From Amyloporia xantha (taxonomy: Eukaryota; Basidiomycota; Agaricomycetes; Polyporales; Adustoporiaceae), in NCBI GenBank assembly GCA_036971615.1, contig JAYKKR010000034.1, positions 124,001-188,000 on the forward strand: DNA of 64,000 nt, read 5' to 3'. Shown here piece by piece: positions 47,043 through 58,440 of the stretch. A model generated the notes under the pieces. The model was not told the origin of the DNA and ran no database searches. It saw only the letters and a list, made by a program, of their open reading frames with translations. Position numbers and translations under genes: made by a program. The stretch's first letter is position 1, and each line of letters opens with the position of its first letter.

Positions 47043-49065
47043 CTAGAGCAAATTCATAGTGCGGTCGTGCCTGACGCGCACGGCGTCGGGGCTTACGGAC
47101 TTGTTCGACATGCGCTCCCATATGGGGTCGACGTCGGGGCCGTCCAAGTCGCCAGCCGCCGTCCCAGCCCCAACACCACACTGGGCAGGTGGGAAGGCGG
47201 TCAGAATGGCTGTGCGCCAGAGAGTGAAGAGAGGAAGGCGAGCACGCACCGTATTCGGGCCCTGGCACGAAATCGAGCGGGATGCTCTCCTCATCGGTGA
47301 AGAGGCGGTCATGCGGACCGAACCATGAGCGGTCCTGTGGGTCCGTTCGGGGGTTGTCCGGGAGCCCGCCGAGGCGGACGTACCCACGGATGGCGGTGAG
47401 GTTCCGCCGCGACGGATGGATGATGTCGTATACCCTCTAGATTGCACACGGGATTCAGAAACGCATATAACCGAGAGAGGACAGCGTCCCACGTACCGAA
47501 TCGTACGCGAGCTTGACCCTCGGGACCATCAGGATGCGGCCGTAGCCTGATTCCCAGTAGTCGTTGCAGATCAGGCTGCACTCGCTGGCGGAGCATTCGC
47601 CCTCCGTGATGCGCGCCATGCGGAAGCGCACGTGCGGCGGGGAGTAGAAGGGGGCGGGATCCAGGATCGCGATTCCGTTCCAGCAGGACTGCACCTGAAT
47701 GGGCAGGTGCCGCATGAAGCGATCCTGCGACGCGCCGTGGTGGAAAATAGACTCGAAGGGCGCGTTCTCGAGGCGCGGTCCCGTTGATGTCGCGCGCGAC
47801 CCAGTTGTCGTAGAATACAGGCGAGCCCTACGAGCGGTTCAGTGGGGGAGGACAGCACGTAAGACGCACGAGACGTACGAGTTCCTCGTGGAACATATAG
47901 TCAGCGGCACAGGTGATGCCCGCGTTGTTGCGCCGGCTCTGCCAGATGAGCTCGAGGAGGTCGTCCACGCACGGGAGAACATCGTTCATGAAGATGATCG
48001 TGTCGAAATACTCGTTCTCCGCTGCCCGGAGCTCATGCAGCGGCACGAACGCTGCGTTACGCACCTCCGCGAGATATTCGATACGGTGGTTGAATGCGCC
48101 GCGCGTGCGCGTCGATGTGCGGATCGTGATGCGCAAGCCCACCGACTGGCACAGCGCATCGAAGATGCGCAGAAGGGCCTTCGTCTGGTCCGTCGACCCG
48201 TTCTCGTAAATGGACACATACACGTTCTGGTAGCCGAGTATCGCAGCGGTGCGGAAGAGCGTCGCAAACAGGTCCGGAATGACGTCGAACGAGTTGTACA
48301 GGTTGATCGCGAAGAAGTATTTGTGTGTATCTGGCGACAGTCCGCGCCGTGATGGCGGGACGAAGTCGCCCTCTAGGCCACTACCGAGTCCCAGCGTGTC
48401 TAGCCAGGAGCTTCGTGATGGCGACTCGTGTCCGATGAGCGACGCGTAGCGTTCCTCTGCCTGCTCCTTGTACATAGACTGAGCGTTTCGTGTGCATTCC
48501 TTCGTATAATGTGGGGATAGTGAGGTTAGGAGCTCAAGGATACGGAATCGCTGGTCTAAAGTGGGTACGGTGATAGGTTGTCGTATTCGTGCGGCATGAT
48601 ATGCCACTGGCGCGTTGCCCCCTCTCCATGCTGAAGGGGTTGACTGTCAGGTAAACGTCAGTGTGAGTAAACTGATAGGTGAGACCTTCGAAAAAGGGGC
48701 AGAGAGGAATTAACATAGCCCTGCAAGAACCGCGAAGCCTCCGCCCTAGGCACTATTTACGAGGGCACAAGAATGTAAGTGGCCTCTGCTGCCAAAGAAC
48801 ATTGCTGGGTAGCTAGGACGCGTGGTTTCAAGCGGGGAGTAGTATGACGGTGTCAACCGCGCAGTCCTCAATCGCGACGACCGTACATAAGTCTATTGTT
48901 CGACTCTTCCGCGACTCCGCAAGACAATTGTTGAGAAAGGGGACAGCTCGAGGTACTCACCTCAGATGTGAAGAGCTTCGCGGCAAATAGACCGACAAAT
49001 ATGCCGATCGAGAGGGACACCCATGTCGGTAGTCGTTTGAATGGATTGCTGCTCCTAGGCTGCAT
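47043..49065 (-). CDS. GT69 glycosyltransferase, CAP59/CMT1-like
   Basis: Type II Golgi protein of the family that includes Cryptococcus alpha-1,3-mannosyltransferase Cmt1 and Cap59, which act in capsule and wall polysaccharide synthesis. Exon 1 gives MQPRSSNPFKRL and the anchor WVSLSIGIFVGLFAAKLF. After a long intron the next exon begins STPSAWRGGN. The catalytic domain has KYFFAINLYNSFDVIPDLFA, VSIYENGSTDQTKALL, DTIIFMNDVLPCVDDLLELI (NDV replacing DxD, as in this family), CAADYMFHEEL, VFYDNWVARDINGT and CSASECSLICNDYWESGYGR. The last exon reads DLDGPDVDPIWERMSNK. It is divergent from the SGNH hydrolase with about 480 nt between starts. Confidence 0.85.
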
Positions 49066-49544
49066 ATTTTTAGCCTGAAATCAGTCAGACACGAGTGAAC
49101 CGCGACCAGGTGGGTCGACAGCGGAAGCATACCGCTCACCGTGAATTCCTGACCGCACAAACGTTATGCGCTACCCTGCCCCTACACGTCTATAATGCTG
49201 CCGGTCTTGAAGGCTCCCGGACAGCAGAATACTTTTATGCGCCGCGTCCTTCTTGGAAAGAGGACCACGTCTTGTGGATAGCCTGTAGAAAGGACGGTAA
49301 AGGAGCGAATCTACCAGCTGGAACGAAAGCAGTGAAGGCGAGCAGCGGGGAGCAGTGGCCGCGCTGCTATATACATGCGCGCCGGGGTGAGCTGTCTCGA
49401 TCGACTACTACATACGTGACCCAAGTCGCTCTCTCCCGACCACCATCTCCTTCCAGACGACCCTGGCGCCGTCGTCTTTTGTGTATGCAGCGGCGCTCAG
49501 GCAAAGGACAGGCCCACATCTCTCCTCCGCCACGGTCTGCTCGG
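49066..49544. promoter_or_regulatory. Shared divergent promoter region, GT69 / SGNH hydrolase
   Basis: About 480 nt between two opposed start codons. The hydrolase reading frame is open through most of it, so the hydrolase leader could be longer or its start further upstream (for example an in-frame ATG at 49485). Shared regulation is possible but not shown. Confidence 0.45.
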
Positions 49545-51942
49545 ATGGGCTCAGACTCTGAAAAGGCTCCCTCCCGTCTCAACCAGAAAAGCTTGGGTGT
49601 CACGAACCGAATATGGCTCATCCTCGGCCTCTTTCTATTCCTTATATTATTCACTCGTTCTATCCTACCCACCGATGGCTCAAATCCGCGGCATCGACTA
49701 TTGACAGCTGACCTTAAACCAAAGAACTACCTGAACATCACAGACCCAGATGTGATGCCATTCTCATTCTGTCCTGCGCTTGGTCCTGGCGATGAGCTCG
49801 CCTCCAAATATGACCCTGTCGCTCTCTCGAAAAGCAGATTCCACATGGGCAGTGGTGCGCGTATTCAACGCGTCATCAACAAGGCCTTGTCGGGATTGCC
49901 AGTGACCGTTAGCGTACTGGGTGGTTCTGGTGAGTTACAGGACTCGTTCTCATTGACGTTGGGCAATCGAGACGGTGCTATCGCATTTATTATTCTGGAC
50001 CTAGCATATACAGGAGACAAGGGGTCTAGCTTTGCTTGTGTCCTTGACTTGTCCGGCGTGTCTCTATCCCGAAACAGCACGGACTGTCAAGAAGGCTGGC
50101 TAGACATTGCTGCATTGCCTCCCGTTACCTTCGTGCCTGAGGTTAGGACTGACAACTACAGCAGAGTCGGCCTAGCCGAGCAGCATGTCCATGTTCGAAC
50201 CCTAACATATGACATCGTTCTTCGGGCATTGGGTCTCAAGTGTCTGAGCTTAGGGGACAGACTACCGCGAAGGTTGGAGATGTGCAATACACTGCCCAAT
50301 TTCCTGACAGTCATTCTTATAAGCACACCTGTCAATACAGGAGACTTCTACGTCTTGACTTTGTACTTGTCATACAGCTTTGAATCTCGCTATTTGCTGA
50401 TTTCTGTTCCAAACTGGGCTCCCTCTTGTATCCCCGTTGAACTGACTCATAACTGCTTTACAGTGTCCGCATGCCACGGAGCAGGCGACGACCCACTGTC
50501 TCCGAACTGCTACCCCTCAAGATTCTTCAACTGGTGGAACGGCGTATTCCCCCACCCTGCTTCTGAACTGACAAACGGCGCCATGCGGCGCACGAACTCT
50601 GCATACTTCGCATTTTGCAATGCACACCATATACCCGACATCACGGACCTCGTCATCATTGAGCTTGATGTGGACGACTCTAAGTGAGCATCCATTCTAC
50701 CTGCCGAAACCGCGCTCGATCTGACTTAGCTATGCGTGGCAGCGACCAAACGGCCATGGATGAATTTGAGCTGCTCGTTCGGTCCATCCTTATTCGGCCA
50801 GACCAGCCTGCGGTCCTCATTCTCGGGCACTTCAGTCCCCAAATCGCCCAAGCCCACGGCTTCGGCGGCGCTGACCACTGGCATAGCCTTGTAGCGAAGT
50901 TTTACGACGTCCCTCACGTTAGGTTTGTGTGTCCAGCGGAAGATAATCTGACTGTTCGCTCAAATATGACATCTGCATTAGCGTCAAGCCATTAATGTAC
51001 CCGAACTACATGGCGGACCCATCATCTCTAGATCAATACTTCGCCGACCCCATTCTCGCCAATCCATCTGGGCACGAGGTCATCGCCGACGTTCTCATCT
51101 CATACTTCCAGTCCCAAATATGTGCCGCCTGGGGCACCATTACCGGTGCATCGCACGAACTGCTGCCTGCACTCGCTACGCCTATCTTCGCGGACAACAA
51201 CGCTAAGCAACCGACGGATGCTCGAGGGCTCTTCGGTGGCGTCGCCCAACGAAAAGGCGCGGCCGGTGCTGCCGCACCAGAGGCAGACTGGACCAACCCT
51301 GAAAACCCAGATGCCAAGCCCAACGTCGCGCTGTTCCCGGAGCCCAATCCGAACATCAAGAGCCCGTCTCTGCACCAGAACCTGCGCGTGCCCCCGATGC
51401 GCATCAACACGCGCCCCGCGGACCTGGAGGCGAAGGCGTTCATCGAGGTCGCGCCGTACTGCGTCTCCGCGAACGACCTGATCAACCCGCTGCCGCTGTC
51501 GATGTTCGCGGACTCGGGCTGGGCGGCGTACCACCCGCGGCCGGGCTCCGCGGACCTCTCGTCGCACGCGCACTACTTCTACACGACGCTCGCGACGAGC
51601 AAGCTCCGCGTGAGCATACATGTGAGCGCGGGCGACATCGGGGTGTACTACATCAAGGAGCCGAGCAGCAGGGTGGGCCTCGGCAGCGCGGTGGAGTGTT
51701 GGGTGGACGACAACTACGCCGGCGCGGTGGTCATCGAGAACGCGGCTCAGGTCGGGGAGCCGACTCCTGCGTAAGTCTCCTACTCATGATGACTGTGGTT
51801 GTGAGCTGACCGCCATTGCAGCTTGGAGATGATTGATCATCGTGTCGCGGCTGGGCCGCACTTTGTGGAGTGCCAGCTCATGGGAGAGGAAGACGAGCGT
51901 AATATTCCTGCTTTCCGGATTATTGGCGTATTCGCAACCTGA
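49545..51942 (+). CDS. Membrane-anchored SGNH/GDSL-type hydrolase
   Basis: Predicted type II membrane protein with a lumenal esterase-like domain. Exons 49545-49929, 50464-50683, 50743-50922, 50982-51770 and 51822-51942 sum to 1695 nt, 564 residues. The anchor is RIWLILGLFLFLILFTRSIL. Block I is GGSVSACHG (nucleophile Ser), formed exactly across the first intron. Later blocks: NWWNGVFPHPASELTNGAMR, DITDLVIIELDVDD, and ADPILANPSGHEVIADVL carrying the catalytic His. A C-terminal domain of about 200 residues (from PYCVSANDLINPLPL) is probably a beta-sandwich. Such proteins often add or remove acyl groups on polysaccharides. The first intron is 534 nt, stop-free and a multiple of three. Confidence 0.82.
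49930..50463 (+). other. Stop-free 534-nt intron in SGNH gene
   Basis: Begins GTGAGT, ends TTTACAG, phase 1. It is ten times longer than its neighbours and has no stop in the host frame over 178 codons. Reading through would split the catalytic GGSVSACHG block, so I treat it as an intron. Its translation has no match I recognise. Confidence 0.65.
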
Positions 51943-52196
51943 TAATCTGATCTGGTTGTGGGCTGTTGTCCTGTACCTGTACCCCCCATCTTGCACCGAT
52001 GTTGATCTGTTCGCGAAGCATATATTATCTACTAGGATGGTAAATACCAAATACTACAGTCGTCGCATATGTTGAGGATATTGCGTTACACTCGGTTCCG
52101 AACACAACATCTTTTCGTCATTCGCAAAATTTATTGTAAGCTCTAATCAACAGAGGTTATTTGAGAGGTTATTTGCGTGCGCCAGCGACAAAAACA

Positions 52197-52277
52197 TGGA
52201 CGTTGAGGGGTTTGAACCCTCGACCTCACGCACGCCAAAGATGCAAAGCGTGCGCGCTACCACTGTGCCAAACGCCC
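52197..52277 (-). tRNA. tRNA-Ala (TGC) with very short intron
   Basis: Acceptor GGGCGTT/AACGTCC with G3:U70 and A73. D arm and anticodon stem CACGC/GCGTG match the two CGC genes. The anticodon loop is TTTGCA plus five extra nucleotides before the 3' stem strand, so either a 5-nt intron or an enlarged loop. T arm GAGGG-TTCAAAC-CCCTC, the outermost pair being G:C. Confidence 0.85.
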
Positions 52278-52600
52278 TTGAAAGGAATCACTTGTAGTCT
52301 TGTAGAAATTGTATCAACTGAAACTGACCAACATAAGGTCAACGTCCTGTCCCTTCATCGATGTATAGGCAAGAACAGCTAATGGACGGAGATATCCTCA
52401 GGGCTCCAGCATGTCGCATACGCAGAAGCCAGCATGTTCTCCCTCTCTATCGTGTGAGTGGTCTACTCTGCCACCTGTTTTGTCATGTTGAGTCTATAGT
52501 GAGTGCTCACTGTCCTCCCCCAAACAAAATTGATCCTGCACACGGTACTGTTCGATCCAGTGAGGGGGATGCTGTTTCTTCTGGCTATACCTGTTCTAGT

Positions 52601-52768
52601 CAATACAGCAAGCGTCAAGAACGGGCTATGCAACTATGCAAAAAGCATGCAATGCGAGCTTTTCTGAATTGCATCAGCAATACTAGAGCCTCGCACCGGG
52701 CCGCCGCACGTCCTAGGAACCTTGATACTGCCCTCGAGCCACACGCGTGTCTTCGGTGCTGCCAGTCG
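52601..52768. repeat. Dispersed repeat, left copy
   Basis: Shares ACAGCAAGCGTCAAGAA and, downstream, TCCTAGGAACCTT and ACTGCCCTCGAGCCACA with the segment at 55411-55860. This copy is contiguous; the other is interrupted by about 320 nt. The element type is unknown. Confidence 0.65.
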
Positions 52769-54446
52769 CTGTTAGCGGCGGTTGCAGTCACAGATACTGT
52801 TAGGTGGCGGCCGGGTATGGCAAAGCATGAGCACAGCGGCAGCAAGGGAGGGAGGAATGATAGTAGCTCGGAGGACTGGGGCGACTTGGTGTCCGTGTTG
52901 GGGGACGGGAAGGGTGAGCAATGTGTAGAGTCGGGCTTCTCACCATGTAGACGACCAAATTGCTACCCTTGTGCTGTGAACGGTGATCGAACTTCGAACT
53001 GCTCGTTGTCGGTGGACAGACACAACCACGTGGTCAATGAACACGATCGACGGGCCGCGCGACTCGCGAGCTGCACCTACCCGGTGGTACGCGTACCGTC
53101 GCTCGAGCCAGCGCGACCTTCGACGGCAGCATGATTAACATCCAATCCACCAGGTCCCCTCCCCTCCCCCCATTCCTAACAAGCGCAAGTGCGGCTTTGG
53201 CAAGATTCCCTATGTGCCCACGACTATGACTTTTCCCTTCTCCTTCCCACCTCCCGCACCGCAGCCCTCGTCTAGACTACTCTCTTCTCGCAAATCCCCT
53301 CTCCCATCTCTCATCAGTTTGGTACATAAAATCCGACACTCACAGGCCGTCTTGTCTCTGCATGTCCAAAGATAATCATCCGCGCACGCGAGCGCGAGCT
53401 TGTCTTTTGCTCGCGCACCTGCCGCCGTGACTAGCTCCACAAGAACGGCGCCGCGTCTGCAAAGCACCTCGATCTTCTTAACACCGCCCATTTGATGGAG
53501 GGTTATTGAGGTCCGTCCTTGTCTGCCAGTGCGGCGCGGTGGGGAGGGTCTCCAGCGTGAGCAGCGGGTGCGCCATCGCCTTTGAGAAGGGCGGTTGAAT
53601 GGATCGAGAGTCTGAGGACAGCGTCAACTTCGGGGCGGCTGAAGAGCATCCCGGAGCATCCCGAAGCGGTGAAATCAGACCGATGTGCCCTTGCAGGAGG
53701 CTTCACCCGACGTGGCTCTGTAAGTACAGTACGTCACACACGACGTCGATGCCAGCACGGCGCCAGAGGAAAGACGGAGAGATTTAGACATGACGGCGGG
53801 GCGTATTTCATGCTTTCGCAATTCAGAGTGAACGGCGCAGAAAAGCAGGAGGGAGTCTAAATCGAAGAATAGACTAGTAAAGTTCATTGCATGGACGAAT
53901 AGATTCCGACTGCAAGCACTGCGGACGTGTATGCTATGTCTAGAGACTCGACTCGATAGGAACAGACTGGGACTCGAGCGTTGTTCAGAACAGACATGGT
54001 GAAGCGCTCACATGACCGATCGACGTCCTGTTCATTGATCGAGCTGAATTATCGAGAACGTCCTGTCCGAGTATATACCAGAGTAGTAATAGTAAGTCTC
54101 ACCTCAGTGTTACTGCCGATCGCAGTGTTTTCTATAAATGGTAAGGGTCCGCGGTGGGCAGGAATTTTGCCGGGCGCGCGAAGAGGACCCACCATTCGCG
54201 CGCCCTCCCCTCCCTCGCTGCGCTCGGGGGGTCCCCCGAACCGGGCGCGCTCAGGTGGGCACGCTAAAGCCTCGTTCGCGCATTTAACGAGATAGGGCGT
54301 ATAATTTGGACATGCCGGCTTCCTACCAGGCTTTCCAAGTGACTGCCGTGACTTTCTGGGATGCCTTTGCTGTGGCCGGACTGATTGCCTCATATAGTAA
54401 GGTCCCTGGGTGCATGGTCCACATCTGCCGAATAAGAGCGCTGAAT

Positions 54447-54479
54447 AGTAACAGTACTTGGACGACTAGTACTGTTACT
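54447..54479. repeat. 11-bp perfect hairpin
   Basis: AGTAACAGTAC and its exact reverse complement are separated by 11 nt. It lies in gene-free sequence; a protein-binding palindrome or a chance structure are both possible. Confidence 0.6.
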
Positions 54480-55410
54480 GTTACTACTCTGGTCGCCCCT
54501 CGTCCTGTCCGCTGGGAGATTTGTTCACGGAACATGTTCCCGGAACCGTGCCTGGTGATGTGACGGACGTGACTATAAAGGGGGAGGGGCACAGAGAGGC
54601 CGAGTCGCATTGGCCGCTCGTACCCTATAGCTTTGACATTGCCCTAAATGGTGTGTCGGGCCACAGCGACGCATAGCCAACGCCCGTGCATCCTGTCGAG
54701 GCTGCCTCCGCTCACTAGTACTGCTTGCGCCGCTCGCAAGGACGCGGCCACGGAGATATGTCACTGCAAACTTAAGTCGAATCAACTGAACTTCACATTC
54801 AATTCGGTAATATTGTAGCAGAGAGCACCGTCACCCTCCGTGCGCATCAGATGATGTACTTCTAGCAGTGACCCCGAAGTACAGTGCGACGAAGCTAGCG
54901 AAACTCAGGAGTGCCACCGCCACAACCTGAGTGGCGGCGGCGTCGGCGGGCCACCACATTACTCAAGTTTTGGCCGGCGTGACGGCACGTCACCAAGCCT
55001 AAGGCGCCGAGATGTGACGCCCCATGTTCCGGTTCCGTGTTCAGGGAACGAACCTCCCCGTGAACAGGACATTCTGGAATTATCGCTGACAGTACAGTAC
55101 ACCCAACCCCCATCGTCAAGTCTTGTGAAGAACCGCCCTTACAGTAACGCTGCTCATTCTGAGCTCTGTCCTGCTTTCCTTCCACGGCCGTCTGCTAGTA
55201 GCCCCTTTCAGTTTCTCCTTATCTTGGTTTTCCACTCTCACCACCGGTTTGGACGCCCAGCTTGTATGGGTCTATTCTTGTCGGATCCCATGCTCTTCGC
55301 CCGGATCTCTTGAGTCGCTCAAAATAGCTCGGCGATCGTTCTGTTTGGAGCGTGTATGTGGTAGGAATACTTTCGACATCCTACATTGACAAGCCTGATT
55401 CTGTCCTACT

Positions 55411-55860
55411 CGACACAGCAAGCGTCAAGAATTGGGCTATGTAGCTGCGCAAGAAGCATGCACCGCGCATTTCAAACCGATTAAGCAAAATGTGTTACTG
55501 TCGTTGTGTGTAATCGGTTTACAGAGTGTCTGGTAAGCCTCGTGTTCAGCTTTACCTCGAATGCGATACCCAATGATAAGCGCGCCTGGTCGTCCAATGT
55601 GAGACATTTGAGATTGCTGGAACGGCAGTGTTCTGGGGAGATTTCCAAACGGAGGAGGCACTCCGTCTACCTCTGGCCTCTCGTGCGATGTATGGCTAGT
55701 ATTTTGACCAGGCGTGTATTCCACTGAGCACTCATGGCGGTAGTGCAGCCTGTGCGGCGAAGGACAGAGAAGCAGGATTGTGGACAGCCTCGTACAGAGC
55801 ATGTCCTAGGAACCTTAACACTGCCCTCGAGCCACATGCTGTCCTCGGCGCTCGACGCTG
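55411..55860. repeat. Dispersed repeat, right copy with insertion
   Basis: Matches the left copy at both ends (55411-55478 and 55800-55860). The middle 320 nt has no counterpart in the left copy and starts with a 10-bp inverted repeat AAACCGATTA / TAATCGGTTT (55474-55483 and 55511-55520). Confidence 0.6.
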
Positions 55861-56369
55861 GCGAGCGAACATAAGAATCTGCCATTCTGTGGGAACCCCT
55901 CTTCATCGGTCCCATCATCCCGCTTGATTTGAGTGTTGTTTGTCTACACTCTCGCTACACCCCACTCTTGCTCATCTTACCGACCGATCACACTGTCGCT
56001 CTATTGTCCGAGGCGACGCTTCTTCGCTACTGGCTTTCGCTGTGGGTCAATCGGTGCGGCTCACCGACACGCCCACATCGTGCGATCTACAGAGACATCC
56101 TTTGTTCCCCTACCGACCTTCTAATCCCGCCCACGCCGCCACGTAATCCCTGCATCGTTCCTAGCTCTCTCGGTAGCCACATTGTCCTATGTGACTGCGC
56201 TGTCGTCAGCGCGTCGTGACGCTACGCCTGGCACCACTCTCCGCATCAACGCACCTTGTATTTGCTTCATCACAGAACAAGGACAAATCACACATACTGT
56301 GAGCATCATGTATTGACCAATTTGAGATCTCACTGACATCAGTCAAAGCTGGTTTATTCTGCAGGTGCT

Positions 56370-58440
56370 TTCCTCGTCAGTGTTGACTGTTGTCAGACAC
56401 ACTATTGCAAGAATTTGATCATCCAAGCTCATCCATGCCTTTGTGCCATCCCATCCTTGTTGTGACCCACCACAACCCACATTCTCCCCACATCCCACTG
56501 CACCATTCCACACAGATGCCCAAGCTGACATACAACAGGGGACCTGTGTTCCCACTTGAAATATTTGAGCATATCATTGGCCTTGTTGATGATCGTGCCA
56601 CTACTTCTGTGCGCCAGTGGTTGAATAATTCCATTCCAATTATACTCTCAACTCTCAATGCATGCTGCCTAGTCTGCCATGCCTTCCTCCCTGCCAGTCG
56701 CAAGGCACTATATCACATTGTATCCATTGGCAGTCACAAAGCCCTGGAGAGCATTGCCTATGATTGCAAAACAAAGCCACCATCTCACCCTTTTCATGAG
56801 TTATTTCTCATGGGAAACTGGGACTATAAGAAGAGGTATTGGAAGGATAAAGAACAGCATATATTTCCATGGACAAAACCAGGCCAGGATTTCATCCATC
56901 TAGTGCCCCTTCTCCTAGCACCAGTTCTATCTCAGGTCAAGGTGCTTTCTATTCAAAATGCAACTTGGATCCATGTACCTTCACACCTCAGCCCCCCTAT
57001 GCTCTATTCCTTGTTCTCATCTGTCCACACTCTGAAGCTGACATTTTGCACATTCAACACTCCCAATGAGCTCTGCCGCCTCGTTTATGCAATGCCTGTG
57101 CTTATCAGGCTAACCTTGAAGGGTGTCAACTTTCAGACACCAGCATTCTTGTGGCAGCCTCAAAGACAACAGAACAATATATGCAATCTGACACATCTTC
57201 ATTTTTATGATGAAGTTGTAACCAATCCACTTTTTGAATTCCTTTCCAACACAACCTTGTGCAAATCTATCCAAACATTGTCTGTTCATGGCATTATTAA
57301 TGCCAGTAATGAATGTGACATTGGGTCATTTTTAGCTGCCAGTGCTGGTAATTTGAAGAATTTGATCCTTTATGGTGGTGCTAGTACTTTTGGTCAGTCT
57401 GTTGTCATTTGCAAACCCTGCTGCCCATTGTCTTGAGACTTACTGAGCCACAGGTCATGTTCTGACATCATCAATCAAGCTCCTAGCATTGGGCAACTTG
57501 AAGCTGCATGTTCACTGTCATGATACTGATGAAGATATATTGACAGTGACTCACTGGCTATCACACATCAGTTGTTGTAGTGAGTTGCAACTTCTGTTTG
57601 TGCTCTCTGTCTGGAGAGATTTGGTATCATTTGACCAATGGGCTCCTGTTATGGCTCTCCTGGAAGGGCCAGCCTTTTATAACCTCAAGATGGTGGAGTT
57701 CAATATCTCTTTGATGGTTGAACATGGTGAAGTGAAGGATGCCATCAGGGCTCGCATCATTGCATCATGGTTGATGAAGCTATCAAAAAGTCTTCTCAGA
57801 CAGAAGCTGCAAATTGTAGTGCATACATTGACCAAAAGCTACACTTACACAGTGGCAAATATCCAAGTTATTGACTCACTCACAGGTGCGCTTGTGTTTT
57901 ATTTGAATAAAGACATGGATTTTGAATGTCTAAATATGAAATTTACAGAAAATAATTCAGAAGAGATTTCAAGAGAGAATTTTCAGAAGAGAGTTCAGAA
58001 GACACTGGTCTAAGGGGAGTGGGTTCTGGGTCCACTCATCTGGCATGATCCTGACTTCATGAGTTACTGTAAGTGTTAAATGTTCTCACTAACTTCAACT
58101 ATGACTTAAAGTAATTATTTCCAAAGATAACTATGAGCAATCTCTCTCTCTGCAGATCTTCAATCAGAATACTTCAGCGCAGACAAGTAAAGTCAAGTTC
58201 CATTACACTTCCCTGCAGTACATCACCTGGCAGGACCAGGGACTCTGGATTATGACCACATTCCACAACACTGACAATCTTCAAGAAAGAAGAGAACTCA
58301 AATCATCTCTACATTTCTCATTGCTTCTCACATCATCCTCTACCCACCATGTATTTCAATATTTCAGAATACCTGCTCTCCCAAGGTCATGTTGCTCTCA
58401 TTGTGTTCACTGTCCCAAGGCCAAATCACTGCGTTTTTGC
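56370..58440. repeat. CpG-depleted block containing an F-box gene
   Basis: About 2 kb with very few CpG (a handful, mostly inside the gene), against frequent CpG on both sides; the boundaries are sharp by eye. TpG and CpA are correspondingly common. The composition resembles methylated repeats, yet the gene inside is open. Confidence 0.55.
56516..58013 (+). CDS. F-box/leucine-rich-like protein
   Basis: Probable SCF-ligase adaptor of the large lineage-expanded basidiomycete F-box group. Two exons, 56516-57392 and 57454-58013, sum to 1437 nt, 478 residues, with no internal stop. The N-terminal F-box-like segment is VFPLEIFEHIIGLVDD, then LNACCLVCHAFLPASRKALY. The remainder is irregular leucine-rich repeats (HTLKLTFCTFNTPNELCRLV, IRLTLKGVNFQTPAF, LGNLKLHVHCHDTDEDIL). 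The start was chosen at the ATG giving MPKLTYNRGPVFPLEIFEH; the frame is open for about 40 codons upstream. Base composition is strikingly AT-rich and CpG-poor compared with all other genes here. Confidence 0.78.

Larger units (their letters stand above)
52278..56515. other. Repeat-rich stretch without supported genes
   Basis: About 4.2 kb. The longest ORF (52361-53134, 257 codons) overlaps a repeated segment and shows no domain. Contains a diverged repeat pair (52601-52768 and 55411-55860), a strong hairpin at 54447-54479, a second hairpin at 55474-55520, and a GC-rich patch near 54160-54280. A minus-strand ORF at 53210-53491 is open but unrecognised. Confidence 0.45.

Noticed and set aside
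49095..49544. Long N-terminal extension of the SGNH hydrolase
   Set aside because: The frame is open, but the sequence is low complexity, overlaps the GT69 promoter, and the ATG at 49545 gives a standard type II anchor.
52361..53134. 257-codon ORF on the plus strand
   Set aside because: It runs through a repeated segment whose second copy at 55411-55860 is not open in the matching frame, and it shows no domain.
57393..57453. Two separate short F-box genes split at 57436
   Set aside because: A normal 61-nt GT-AG intron joins the two ORFs in frame into one 478-residue protein.
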